From NCBI GenBank assembly GCA_035577985.1, contig DATJZY010000015.1:1-44313 (forward strand): a stretch of 44,313 nucleotides of DNA. Direction: 5' to 3'. The notes below the pieces were generated by a model. The model had not been told where the DNA came from, did not search any database, and saw nothing but the letters and a program-made list of their open reading frames with translations. How positions within the stretch are numbered: position 1 is the first letter of the stretch; each line of letters opens with the position of its first letter. The stretch is from Candidatus Eisenbacteria bacterium. Lineage in GTDB: Bacteria; Desulfobacterota; Binatia; DP-6. Positions 8,429-18,806 of the stretch are shown piece by piece. Made by a program: the position numbers and the translations under genes.

Positions 8429-8794
8429 ATGCCGATCTACGAGTACCGGTGCGCCGATTGCCGGAAGAAGGTGACGGTGCTCACGCTGCGCGTGAGCGAG
8501 GCGGTCGACGCCGTGTGCGATCGCTGCGGAGGCCGTCGTCTGGACCGGCTCATGTCGCGCTTCGCCACCGTACGCTCGGAGAACGACCGCCTCGACGACC
8601 TCACCGACGACGCCGCGCTGGGCGACGTCGACGAGAGCGACCCCAAGAGCATGGCACGCTGGATGCGCAAGATGGGCAAGGAGCTCGGCGACGACGCCGG
8701 CGGCGATTTCGACGAGATGGTGGACGAGCTCGAGAGCGGGGAGAGCTCCGAGGACGAGGCCGGCGACGACGCCGGCGGAGGGGACGAGTCGTAG
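8429..8794 (+). CDS. FmdB-family zinc-ribbon protein
   Basis: A 121 aa protein starting with the FmdB signature MPIYEYRCADC. Two Cys pairs (C8-x2-C11 and C30-x2-C33) form the zinc ribbon. The rest is a low-complexity acidic tail rich in Asp, Glu, Gly and Ser with a short MARWMRKMGKEL helix. FmdB proteins are called regulatory from an early study of methylotroph formamidase clusters, but their function is not settled. The gene begins 55 bases after spoVR behind a TATAAT box, and its stop lies two bases before the start of the sensor kinase. Confidence 0.88.
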   Translation: MPIYEYRCADCRKKVTVLTLRVSEAVDAVCDRCGGRRLDRLMSRFATVRSENDRLDDLTDDAALGDVDESDPKSMARWMRKMGKELGDDAGGDFDEMVDELESGESSEDEAGDDAGGGDES

Positions 8795-8796
8795 CG

Positions 8797-9922
8797 GTGT
8801 CCGCCCCCCGTCCTGCCCGCCGCTCCCGCGTGGAACGTGCCGCCGATCGCTTCGGCTGGACCGACGTCCTGGCCAGCATCTCCGACGGCGTCATCGTGCT
8901 CGACGCCGAGGGGATGATCGGCGATCTCAACCCGGCCGCGGAGCAGCTGACCGGCACGTCCGCCTCCCATGCCATCGGCCTGTCCTTCAGCGGCACCTTC
9001 GGCGCCCGCGATCACAACCGCTGGCTGGTCGACATGGTCGACGCCACCCTGCGCGAGGCCGTCACCCATCGCCGCTCGCAGGAGACGCTGCGAGGGCCGA
9101 CGCACGAGCTCCTGGTCGGCGCCGCCTGTGCGCCCATCCTCGATCCCGGTGGCGCCGTGCGGGGCGCGGTCCTCATCCTGCACGACCTGACGCTGCAGCA
9201 CACACTGGAGGGCGCGACCCGTCACGCCGAGCGCCTCTCGGCACTCGGTACGGTCACCGCCGGCCTCGCCCACGAGATCCGCAACCCACTCGGCGGCATC
9301 AAGGGCGCCGCGCAGCTCCTGCGCAACGACCTCACCGACCCCAATCAGCTCCGCTGCACCGAGCTCATCATCCGCGAGGTCGAGCGGCTGGACGGCCTCG
9401 TCGACCAGCTCCGTTCGCTCGGCGCGCCGCCGGCGTTGAACCTCGAGCCGGTCAACATCCACCGCGTGCTGAACGACGTCATCGACCTCGAGCGCCAGTC
9501 CCCCGAGTGGGGAGCGGCGGTCGTGGTCGCCGAGTTCGACCCGAGCCTCCCCCCGGTTCTGGGCGACCGCGCCCAGCTCCTGCAGGTGTTCCTCAACCTG
9601 GTGAAGAACGCCGTCGAGGCCCTCGGCGGCTCGGGCACGATCACGATCGTGACGCGCATGGACACCGGGTACCGCATCCGTCGCGGCGAGAATCGCGCCC
9701 GCTTTCTCGCCGTGACCATCACCGACACGGGGCCGGGGATCTCCGCCGCCGACGTTCCTCACCTCTTCGCCCCCTTCTTCTCCACCAAGGCGCGCGGCAG
9801 CGGGCTCGGCCTCGCCGTCTGCCAGCGCGTCATCTCGCAGCACGGCGGCGCGATCGCCCACGAGACCCCGTCGCGCGGCGGCGCGCGCTTCCGGGTGACC
9901 CTCCCGGTGACGGAGGATCACG

Positions 9923-9930
<8 letters not shown>
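8797..9930 (+). CDS. NtrB-type PAS sensor histidine kinase
   Basis: A 377 aa soluble sensor kinase without membrane segments. An N-terminal PAS domain (about 15-130) begins DVLASISDGVIVLD. The HisKA H-box is LAHEIRNPLGG with phospho-acceptor near His159, then the N-box NLVKNAVEAL, G1 DTGPGIS and G2 GSGLGLAVCQ of the HATPase domain. This single-PAS layout is that of NtrB. The start is taken as GTG 8797, two bases after fmdB, with GGAGGGG upstream; GTG 8830 is an alternative. It overlaps the NtrC-type regulator by eight bases, so the pair is translationally coupled. Calling the signal nitrogen is inference; no glnA or PII gene is seen. Confidence 0.92.
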
Positions 9931-11373
<1,443 letters not shown>

Positions 11374-11377
<4 letters not shown>

Positions 11378-12009
11378 GCGCGCCTCGCCTCCCTCGCCTG
11401 TACGCCATCGTCGATCCCCAGGGCACCGACCGTTCGCCCTTCGACCTCGCAGCGGCCTACCTCGCGGGCGGCGCGCGACTGCTGCAGCTCCGCTTGCCGG
11501 GGGCGACCGCGCGGGTCCTCTTCGAGGCGGCGCTCGCGCTGCGTGCGCTCACACGTGCGACGGGCGCACGCCTCATCGTGAACGACCGCCCCGACGTCGC
11601 CGCCGCGGTCGACGCCGACGGCGTCCACCTGGGGCAGAGCGACGTGCCCGTCGCCGTCGCCCGGCGCCTACTCGGCTCCGAGCGCTGGATCGGCGTCTCG
11701 ACGCATGACCTCGCGGAGGCTCGGGCCGCCGTCGCCGGCGGCGCCGACTACCTGGGGGTCGGCCCCGTGTACGCGACCGCGAGCAAGGTGGGCGCCCTGC
11801 CCCCGCGGGGCCTGGACCTCGTGCGCGAGGTTCGTGCCCTCAGCGATTGCCCGCTGGTCGCCGTCGGCGGCATCACGCCGAGCACGGCGCCCGAGGTGAT
11901 CGCCGCCGGCGCCGATTCGGTCGCTATGATCGCGGCGCTCGCCCGTGCGGCCGATCCAGCCGCGGCCGTGCGCGACGTGCTGGCGCGCCTCGCCCCGCGC
12001 GCTCAGTGA
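11374..12009 (+). CDS. thiE: Thiamine phosphate synthase
   Basis: Joins HMP pyrophosphate and thiazole phosphate to make thiamine monophosphate. A 211 aa TIM-barrel protein with the ThiE signatures LLQLRLPGA, RLIVNDRPDVAAAVDADGVHLGQSD, DYLGVGPVYATASK and VAVGGITPS. The start is GTG 11374, overlapping the NtrC-type stop as GTGA; no ATG is available near the first strand LYAIVDP. No TPP riboswitch is seen and no other thiamine gene is present, so expression appears tied to the two-component operon. It converges on dnaB with a seven-base overlap. Confidence 0.9.
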
Positions 12010-13385
12010 AGCCGGCCGCCCCCGCCGGTCGCCGCGTCGTCCGAGATCATCTCGCGGTTCTCGAAGCGCGTGTACTCGCGGAGGAAGGCCAGCTCGACGG
12101 AGCCGATGGGGCCGTTGCGCTGCTTGGCGACGATGATCTCGGCCACGCCCCGCTTCTCGGTGTCCTCGACGTAGACCTCTTCGCGATAGATGAAGGCGAT
12201 CACGTCGGCGTCCTGCTCGATGGCGCCCGACTCGCGGAGGTCCGAGAGGCGGGGCTTCGGGGGGCTGCGGTTCTCCACCTGCCGGTTCAGCTGCGAGAGG
12301 GCGATCACCGGGACGTTCAGCTCCTTGGCGAGCGCCTTGAGCGAGCGTGAGATCTCGGAGATCTCCTGCTCCCGGCTGTCCTTGCCCTCCGAGCTCCGCA
12401 TGAGCTGCAGGTAGTCGACGACCACGAGCCCCAGCTTCGAAGCGGGATCGCGCCAGAGGCGGCGCGCCTTCGCGCGGAGCTCGAGCACGGTGATGGCGGG
12501 CGAGTCGTCGATGTAGATCGGGGCCGACATGAGCACGTGCGCCGACTGCGCCAGCTCCGAGAGCTCGCCCGGCTGCAGGTGCCCGGTGCGCACGCGCGCG
12601 AGGTCGATGCGGGCCTCGGAGCACAGCATGCGGAGCGCGAGCTGCTCCTTCGACATCTCGAGCGAGAAGACGGCGATGCCGGTCCCTGCGCGGAGCGCGG
12701 CGTTGGCCGCGATGTTGAGCACGAACGCCGTCTTCCCCATGCTCGGCCGGCCCGCGATGATCACCAGATCGGACGGCTGGAGCCCCGCCGTCAGCTTGTC
12801 GAGGTCGACGAAGCCGGTCGTGACGCCCGTCACGGCCTGCTTCTGCGCGTGCAGGCGCTCGACCAGGTGGAACGTGTCGCTCATGAGGGAGTCGAGCTTC
12901 ACGAACGCCGGCTTCACCTCGCGCTCCGAGATGGAGCAGATCTGCTGTTCGGCGCGATCGAGCAGGTCCTTCACGTCGCGTGAATCCTGATAGCCGCTCG
13001 ACGCGATCTCGGTCGCGGCGCCGATGAGGCTTCGCAGAATCGCCTTCTCGCGCACGATGCGGGCGTAGTGCGTGACGTTGGCTGCGGTCGGCACTCGCTC
13101 CGCGAGCTCGGCCAGGTACGACGCGCCGCCCACGTCCTGCAGCTCACCACGCTGGCGCAGCGTTTCGGGCAGCGTCACGAGGTCGGCCGGCTCGTTGCGC
13201 TCGGCGAGCACGATCATGGCCCGGAAGATGCGGCGGTGCGCCTCGCGGTAGAAGTCGTCGGCGCGCACGAACTCGAGCACGCGATCGAGGGCGGTGTTGT
13301 CGAGCAGAACGCCGCCCAGGACCGACTCCTCGGCCTCGAGGCTCTGCGGCGGGAGCCGCCGGAGCGCGTCGTCGGCAGCGGCCAT
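12003..13385 (-). CDS. dnaB: Replicative DNA helicase DnaB
   Basis: The hexameric helicase that unwinds DNA at the replication fork. The 460 aa length is typical. The N-terminal primase-interaction domain begins LPPQSLEAEESVLGG; the RecA-like domain has Walker A GRPSMGKT (212-219), the Walker B-like VVDYLQLM, SQLNRQVE, and LRESGAIEQDADVI near the C-terminus. No intein is present. A 70-residue membrane-protein gene lies seven bases upstream; the rplI often found near dnaB is not in this window. Confidence 0.96.
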   Translation of the reverse strand: MAAADDALRRLPPQSLEAEESVLGGVLLDNTALDRVLEFVRADDFYREAHRRIFRAMIVLAERNEPADLVTLPETLRQRGELQDVGGASYLAELAERVPTAANVTHYARIVREKAILRSLIGAATEIASSGYQDSRDVKDLLDRAEQQICSISEREVKPAFVKLDSLMSDTFHLVERLHAQKQAVTGVTTGFVDLDKLTAGLQPSDLVIIAGRPSMGKTAFVLNIAANAALRAGTGIAVFSLEMSKEQLALRMLCSEARIDLARVRTGHLQPGELSELAQSAHVLMSAPIYIDDSPAITVLELRAKARRLWRDPASKLGLVVVDYLQLMRSSEGKDSREQEISEISRSLKALAKELNVPVIALSQLNRQVENRSPPKPRLSDLRESGAIEQDADVIAFIYREEVYVEDTEKRGVAEIIVAKQRNGPIGSVELAFLREYTRFENREMISDDAATGGGGRLH

Positions 13386-13392
13386 GGGCCGG

Positions 13393-13602
13393 CTATCTCG
13401 CGCCGTCGGTGAGCAGGGCGTTCAGAGCGTGCTGATCGTGCTTGGAGATCTGCTCGCCGGTGGGCGGGCGCACGGGCTCGTCGTTCATGAGAACGCGCCA
13501 CATGCCGAATCCGGTCGCGACCGCCGCGATCAGCAGCACCAGGGGACGCAGGATGGCGCCGCGTGGCCGTCCGCCCGCCGCTCGTCCGTCATCCCTCCGC
13601 AT
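13393..13602 (-). CDS. Small single-pass membrane protein
   Basis: An unrecognised 69 aa protein. A basic N-terminus is followed by one hydrophobic segment (about 18-39, LRPLVLLIAAVATGFGMW) and a hydrophilic tail of about 30 residues. The ATG at 13602 is chosen because GGAAGGAG lies seven bases upstream; a TTG at 13605 adds one residue. It ends seven bases before dnaB and is probably on the same transcript. Codon use matches its neighbours, so it looks real. Confidence 0.65.
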   Translation of the reverse strand: MRRDDGRAAGGRPRGAILRPLVLLIAAVATGFGMWRVLMNDEPVRPPTGEQISKHDQHALNALLTDGAR

Positions 13603-13624
13603 CAATCCGCTCCTTCCATCCCAG

Positions 13625-14344
13625 CTACGTGAGGCCGGGAGTGTAGCGTTCGGGGCCCGCGATGGCCAGAGGGAGGGGTGTCCGCTCGCCGAGGCGCGGG
13701 CGGAGGATCGGCCAACCGCGGCGCTGGGCCACGCGTCGCAAGGGAGGATCGGGGTGGACGATCAGCGGGTGGCCGACGGCTTCCAGCAGCGGCAGATCGG
13801 TCACGGAATCGGTGTAGAAGTAGCTCTCCGCGAGGTCGAGGCCCTCGCGCGTCGCGAGCGCACGGGCCCAGTGCACCTTGCCCTCGGCGTAGCAGATCGG
13901 GTGTACGACCTTGCCGGTGAACAGGCCCTCCTCCACCTCGAGCTGCGTCACCAGGAAGTGTCCGATGCCGAGGTCGGCGGCGAGCGGCTCGGCCAGATAC
14001 CGCGTTGCGCTCGTCGCCAGCACCGGCACGTGTCCCGCCTCGCGATGCGCCGCCACGAGCGCGGCCATCTGCGGATAGAGGTATTGGCGGACGTCGCGGA
14101 CGTACCAGCGCTCGCAGTCCTCGCGCATCGTCCGTTCGTCTTTGCCGACGACGAACCGCATCGACTCGCCGAGCGTGCTCTGGATGTCGAGGAGGCCCAG
14201 CTTGTATCGCGCGAGGTAGTAGAGCGTCCACGCCACGTCGCGGCGGCGGGCCTGGCCCGTCCGCCGCAGGTGGCGCATGTAGAGCGGAGCGGAGTTGCGG
14301 GCGAGGAGCGTTCCGTCGATGTCGAAGAACGCCGCGATGCCCAC
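13625..14344 (-). CDS. HAD-IB family phosphatase (SerB-like)
   Basis: A 239 aa haloacid dehalogenase-superfamily hydrolase. The motifs are in order: motif I FFDIDGTLL with nucleophile D8 and acid D10, motif II LATSATRY, a conserved Lys before motif IV (GKVHWARAL), and YTDSVTDLP. A helical cap between motifs I and II is typical of the IB subfamily, which contains phosphoserine phosphatase and acyl-phosphate or lipid phosphatases; the substrate cannot be told. The start is GTG 14344, five bases after the thiolase stop, so the two genes are likely co-transcribed. Confidence 0.83.
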   Translation of the reverse strand: MGIAAFFDIDGTLLARNSAPLYMRHLRRTGQARRRDVAWTLYYLARYKLGLLDIQSTLGESMRFVVGKDERTMREDCERWYVRDVRQYLYPQMAALVAAHREAGHVPVLATSATRYLAEPLAADLGIGHFLVTQLEVEEGLFTGKVVHPICYAEGKVHWARALATREGLDLAESYFYTDSVTDLPLLEAVGHPLIVHPDPPLRRVAQRRGWPILRPRLGERTPLPLAIAGPERYTPGLT

Positions 14345-14349
14345 GCCGA

Positions 14350-15537
14350 CTAGGCTCGCTCGACGACCATCGCGATGCCCTGTCCACCGCCGATGCAGAG
14401 CGACGCGACGCCGAGCTTCGCGCTGCGATCGGCCATGGCGTAGAGCAGCGTGGTCAGCACGCGGGCGCCGCTCGCGCCGATCGGGTGACCGATGGCGATC
14501 GCGCCGCCGTGGACGTTGACACGCGCCTTGGGGATCTTGAGCTCGCGGAGCACGCCGAGCGACTGCGCGGCGAACGCCTCGTTCAGCTCCCAGAGGTCGA
14601 TCTCCTCCTTGCGGAGGCCGGCCTTCGCAAGCGCCTTCTCGCACGACGGCCACGGGCCCATGCCCATGATCGACGGATCGACGCCGGCCGAGGCGTACGA
14701 GCGGATGGTCGCGAGCGGCGTCAGGCCCAGCTCCTTCGCCTTGGTGTCGGACATGACGACGAGCGCCGCGGCGCCGTCGTTGATGCCCGAGGCATTGCCG
14801 GCCGTGACGGAGCCGCCGTCGGGCTTGAAGGCCGGACGGAGCTTCGCGAGCACCTCGGTCTTGGTGTCGGGTCGCGGATGCTCGTCGGTGTCGAACTTGA
14901 AGACCTCGCCCTTCTTCGCGCCCGGCACCTCGACCGCGACGATCTCGGCCTTGAACTTCCCGCCCTTGATGGCCTCGCCGGCCTTGTGCTGGCTCTCGGC
15001 CGCGAACTCGTCCTGCTCCTCGCGCGTGACACCGTACTTGGCGGCTATGTTCTCGGCGGTGACGCCCATGTGGACGTGCGTGATCGGACAGGTGAGCCCG
15101 TCGGCGATCATGGAGTCGAGCAGCTGATCGTGCCCCATCCGGACGCCGAAGCGCGCCTTCTTCAAGATGTAGGGGGCGCCGCTCATGCTCTCCATCCCGC
15201 CCGCCACGACGATGTTGGCGTCGCCCAGGAGGATCGACTGGGCGGCCAGCGCGACGGCCTTGAGGCCCGATCCGCACGCCTTGTTCACCCCGTAGACCGG
15301 GACCTCGTTGGGCAGCCCGCCCTCGAGCTCGGCGACGCGCGACGGGTTCAGTCCGAGCCCCGCCGACAGCACGTTGCCGAGGATCACCTCGTCGACCTGT
15401 CCGGGCTGGATCTTGGCGCGGGCGATCGCCTCCTTCACGGCGATCGCTCCGAGCTTCGTCGCCGGCTGCTGGGCCAGCGCGCCTCCGAGCGTACCGACGG
15501 CGGTCCGAGTCGCGCTGACGATCACTGCCTTGGCCAT
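14350..15537 (-). CDS. Acetyl-CoA C-acetyltransferase (thiolase)
   Basis: Condenses two acetyl-CoA to acetoacetyl-CoA, or the reverse, for storage-polymer, isoprenoid or fatty acid metabolism. The protein is 395 aa, full length for the AtoB/PhaA group. The nucleophile is C88 in NKACGSGLKA; NEAFA, the catalytic His in GGAIAIGHPIGASG and the second Cys in CIGGGQG are present. It is divergent from the patatin gene across a 117-base gap. A HAD phosphatase follows downstream. No phaB or phaC is adjacent, so its pathway is unresolved. Confidence 0.93.
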   Translation of the reverse strand: MAKAVIVSATRTAVGTLGGALAQQPATKLGAIAVKEAIARAKIQPGQVDEVILGNVLSAGLGLNPSRVAELEGGLPNEVPVYGVNKACGSGLKAVALAAQSILLGDANIVVAGGMESMSGAPYILKKARFGVRMGHDQLLDSMIADGLTCPITHVHMGVTAENIAAKYGVTREEQDEFAAESQHKAGEAIKGGKFKAEIVAVEVPGAKKGEVFKFDTDEHPRPDTKTEVLAKLRPAFKPDGGSVTAGNASGINDGAAALVVMSDTKAKELGLTPLATIRSYASAGVDPSIMGMGPWPSCEKALAKAGLRKEEIDLWELNEAFAAQSLGVLRELKIPKARVNVHGGAIAIGHPIGASGARVLTTLLYAMADRSAKLGVASLCIGGGQGIAMVVERA

Positions 15538-15654
15538 GGGGATCCTCCTGACGTCGCCTTTGTGATGAGAGCCCGGATGGCGCGGAGCCGCGCCCCGGCG
15601 GGGAATGTGTGTCTAGCACAGCCCCGTCGCAATAGGCTATCGGTCCGGACGACC

Positions 15655-16869
15655 GTGTGGAATGGGCATCGGCTAGGGCTCGTGATGTCGGGTGGCGGAG
15701 CCCGCGGGGCCTACGAAGTCGGGGTCCTCTCCTTCCTGCTCGACACCCTGCCCCGGCGCCTGGGCCGACCGCTCGACCTCGACATCTTCACGGGGACCAG
15801 CGTCGGAGCCATCCACGCCTGCTATGCGGCCGCCAGCGGAGCGACCCCCGGGGCCGGGGACCGGTTGATCTCGATCTGGCGCTCGCTGTCGGTCGACGGC
15901 GTCTACGACCTGCACGTGCCGAACCTGGTCGCCGTTCCGAGGCGCCTCCTCGGCCTCAAGCGCGAGGTACCGACGGAGGGACGGCTTTCGGGCCTCCTCG
16001 ACACCCGTCCCCTGGAGCGGCTCGTGCGCGAGAAGATCCCGTGGGACGAGCTGCGCCGCCGGCTCGACACCGGCGCGATCGAGGCGGTCGCGATCGCCGC
16101 GACGGAGATCGCCACGGGCAAGTCGGTGGTGTGGATCGACCGGCCCGGAACGCGCCTCCACGGCTGGTCGCACGACCCGTTCGTGATCGCGCGCTCGACG
16201 CAGCTCCAGCCGGTGCACGCTCTTGCGTCGGCGGCGATCCCGTTCCTCTTTCCGTCGCTCGCCGTCGACGGCAGCTACTTCTGCGACGGCGGCCTGCGCC
16301 TCAACACCCCCCTGTCACCCGCGCTGCGGCTGGGCGCCGACCGTCTCTTCGTCGTCGGGCTGCGCCACGTGCCGACCGCCGAAGAGGACGCCGCTCTGGC
16401 GAGTCATCGCGTCGCGAGCTTTCCGTCGCTCACCTATCTCACCGGCAAGGTGCTGAACGCGCTCCTGCTCGACCACGTCGACTACGACGTCGATCGCCTG
16501 GCGCTCATGAACGCCATCCTCGAGACGGGCGTGCGCGCCTACGGCCCCGAGTTCCTGCCGCGCATGAACGAGACGATCGAGCGCCTGCGCGGCAACCCGT
16601 ATCGCGTCGTCCGCCACGTCTACCTGCAGCCGTCGCGCGACCTCGGCGTGATCGCCGCCGAGTGCGTCGAGCACCGTCCGCCCGGGCGCACGCTGCAGGG
16701 CTGGCTCGCCGACGTGATCGTCCGCTACGCCGTGCGCGGCGACGTCGTCGAGGAAGACCTGCTCTCCTACCTCTACTTCGACCGCTGCTACGCCGAGCAC
16801 CTGATCGAGCTCGGCCGCGCCGACGCCGAAGCACGCGGCGACGAGATCGCGGCGCTGTTCTCGGACTAG
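15655..16869 (+). CDS. Patatin-like phospholipase
   Basis: A 404 aa lipid acyl hydrolase of the patatin/RssA superfamily. The oxyanion loop [12 protein letters not shown] (12-23), nucleophile S49 in GTSVG and the second dyad residue D211 in [10 protein letters not shown] are intact. There is no signal peptide or obvious membrane segment. The C-terminal 180 residues, with a [15 protein letters not shown] segment, are typical of the larger bacterial patatins. The start is uncertain: GTG 15655 is taken; GTG 15607 would add residues and GTG 15682 or ATG 15685 would cut into the first strand. Its stop and that of the opposite gene share a CTAG palindrome. Confidence 0.87.
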   Translation: MWNGHRLGLVMSGGGARGAYEVGVLSFLLDTLPRRLGRPLDLDIFTGTSVGAIHACYAAASGATPGAGDRLISIWRSLSVDGVYDLHVPNLVAVPRRLLGLKREVPTEGRLSGLLDTRPLERLVREKIPWDELRRRLDTGAIEAVAIAATEIATGKSVVWIDRPGTRLHGWSHDPFVIARSTQLQPVHALASAAIPFLFPSLAVDGSYFCDGGLRLNTPLSPALRLGADRLFVVGLRHVPTAEEDAALASHRVASFPSLTYLTGKVLNALLLDHVDYDVDRLALMNAILETGVRAYGPEFLPRMNETIERLRGNPYRVVRHVYLQPSRDLGVIAAECVEHRPPGRTLQGWLADVIVRYAVRGDVVEEDLLSYLYFDRCYAEHLIELGRADAEARGDEIAALFSD

Positions 16870-18068
16870 CCCTGCGGATCCGCGCCGACGCGCGGGTAGC
16901 CCTCGGGGCGCACGTAGCGGGGGCTGCGGCCCGGCGGCACCGGAACGCGATCGCGCTGCTTCTTCGTCAGGCGGATCATCACCTTCATGGACTGCTCGAA
17001 CTCGTCCATGGGGCGCGTCTCGAGCAGACCGCGGCGAACCATGTCGTCGAACAGCTCCTCGCCGCGCTTGGAGCGCAGGACGGTGATCGTCCAGTCCATG
17101 CACGCGACGCCGCCGCACGAGATGTCGGCGAGCTCGGCCGTGAAGTCACCGCAGTGGTGGCACTCGGGCCGTGCGTACTCCTGCGCCTTGTGGAGGCTCA
17201 TCTCCACGACCTCGCCGTCCTTCTTGTAGACGAGGACCTTCCCCTTCACGTTGAACTTCTTCACCTCCGACAGGGGGATCTGCATTTCCTCCTGGATCTT
17301 CTTCACCATGAGGCCCTCGTAGGTGAAGACCTCGGTACACAGGAGGCCGATCGTGAAGTCGACGATCTCGCCGAAGCCTTTCAAGAACTTGGTCTGCTTC
17401 TCGATGTGCGCGGGCTTCTTCTTCCCGTTGTGGATGAACGCGGTGTCGGCGTGCTGGATCTTGCGGACGGGCGTGATCTGGCAGGGCACGCCGACGAACG
17501 CCACCTTCTTCAACCCGAGCTTGTCGGCCTGCTCGAGCGCAAGGTCGTTCGGACAGTAGGTGTACCAGCTCGACGCGCTGCCGATCGCCTCGTGGACGGT
17601 GCGCACGACCTTGGGCTTGGGATGCGCGGGCATCTCGGGATCGGCGGCCGACACGCACGCCCCGTCGAAGATGCCTTCGCGCAGGCCGTGCGCCAGGATC
17701 GCCGTCACGACGCCGCCGTCCTGACACTTGGCGAGGATCTCCGGATCCTTGCAGCGCGCCGCGACGATGCGGCGGTAGCGCCCGAAGACGTCCTCGTGCA
17801 GCGCGGGCTCCTTCGGATGGACCTGGTCGCGGAGGTCGAACTCGCGGATGCCGATCCGGGGACACACTTGCGCGCAGACGTCGCAGCCGATGCCGGTGCT
17901 GATGCCGCAGTGGTCGAAGGCGGCGGTGGCCTTCGCCACCTGCTTCGGCTTCCCGTCGATGTAGTCGATGACGTTGTGCGGGCACACGAGGACGCAGGTG
18001 CCGCACTCGCAGCAGCTCCCGAACGCGACGACCTCGTTCATCATCTGCTTGAACGTCACGTGAGCCAT
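16866..18068 (-). CDS. Coenzyme F420 hydrogenase/dehydrogenase beta-subunit family (FrhB-like) with 2x[4Fe-4S] domain
   Basis: A 400 aa iron-sulfur flavoprotein. The N-terminal ferredoxin domain has C19-x2-C22-x2-C25-x3-C29-P and C54-x7-C62-x2-C65-x3-C69-P, both giving [4Fe-4S] sites. The FrhB N- and C-terminal domains follow, with KCQDGGVVTAIL, VAFVGVPCQI and a Cys cluster CHHCGDFTAELADISCGG. Family members oxidise or reduce F420, formate, or divinyl chlorophyllide-type substrates with FAD. No hydrogenase or formate dehydrogenase catalytic subunit is nearby, so substrate and partner are unknown. It is probably cytosolic. Confidence 0.85.
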   Translation of the reverse strand: MAHVTFKQMMNEVVAFGSCCECGTCVLVCPHNVIDYIDGKPKQVAKATAAFDHCGISTGIGCDVCAQVCPRIGIREFDLRDQVHPKEPALHEDVFGRYRRIVAARCKDPEILAKCQDGGVVTAILAHGLREGIFDGACVSAADPEMPAHPKPKVVRTVHEAIGSASSWYTYCPNDLALEQADKLGLKKVAFVGVPCQITPVRKIQHADTAFIHNGKKKPAHIEKQTKFLKGFGEIVDFTIGLLCTEVFTYEGLMVKKIQEEMQIPLSEVKKFNVKGKVLVYKKDGEVVEMSLHKAQEYARPECHHCGDFTAELADISCGGVACMDWTITVLRSKRGEELFDDMVRRGLLETRPMDEFEQSMKVMIRLTKKQRDRVPVPPGRSPRYVRPEGYPRVGADPQG

Positions 18069-18112
18069 CGCCGGACCCTTAGCACCCCCGTCGCGCGAAC
18101 TGAAAGGCAGCG

Positions 18113-18643
18113 TCAGTGGGGGAAGTACGCCGGCCATACGAGCGGATCGAGCACGGCCGTCTGCACGCAGAAGGCCAGCTGTCCCGCGACGGCGAGCCGG
18201 AAGATCGCCGTCGACGGCCGCGGATGCGCCCGTACGATCGCAACGAGGAGCCCGACCGATCCCACCGCCACCGCACACAGAACGAAGCGGATCACGATCC
18301 AGAGCCCCTCGGACGGCGCCTCGAGCATGCGGAACGTGAGAGGCATCCAGAGGGCCGACGGCACCAGCATGAGAGCGTAGAGCGCGGAGAATACGCCGTA
18401 GCCCTGGCGCCCCACGCGAACCCGCTCGGCGTCCAGGCGCAGGAGCACGAAGGCGAAGGCCGGGAAGTAGCCGGCAGCTGCGGCCAGCATCGAGACCGCA
18501 TAGGCGGGGCGCATCCAGTCGGGGACACCCCCCCAAAGCGCGCCAGGGTCGCGCGTCGTGGCGAACCCGTACCAGTAGCTCCCGAGGACGGCCACGCCAC
18601 CGAAAACGTTGATCCAGAGGAGCCTCCGCCGGGCCGGGTGCAC
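18113..18643 (-). CDS. Unknown multi-pass membrane protein
   Basis: A 176 aa protein with about five hydrophobic segments: INVFGGVAVLGSYWYG (near 11-27), AYAVSMLAAAAGYFPAFAFVLL, YALMLVPSALWMPLTF, IRFVLCAVAVGSVGLLVAIV and FRLAVAGQLAFCVQTAVL. Size and topology recall the TspO/MBR fold, but no diagnostic TspO motif is recognised. It lies 44 bases upstream of the FrhB-like gene on the same strand, so they may be co-transcribed. Function unknown. Confidence 0.7.
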   Translation of the reverse strand: MHPARRRLLWINVFGGVAVLGSYWYGFATTRDPGALWGGVPDWMRPAYAVSMLAAAAGYFPAFAFVLLRLDAERVRVGRQGYGVFSALYALMLVPSALWMPLTFRMLEAPSEGLWIVIRFVLCAVAVGSVGLLVAIVRAHPRPSTAIFRLAVAGQLAFCVQTAVLDPLVWPAYFPH

Positions 18644-18806
18644 GCTCCGAGACTGTGCACGGATGCCCGATTGAAGCTACTACCTTCGTACGGAAAACGC
18701 TGGCGCGATCGCCATGTTACACGCGCCGGGCGCCTCCTTTTTTCATTGACAAGCGCATCGGCGCCTATGTTACCCAACAAGGGCTAACGTTGGAGGAGGG
18801 GCCCTC

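Noticed and set aside
12003..13385. Intein in DnaB
   Set aside because: The helicase reads through Walker A and the C-terminal motifs at normal length without insertion.
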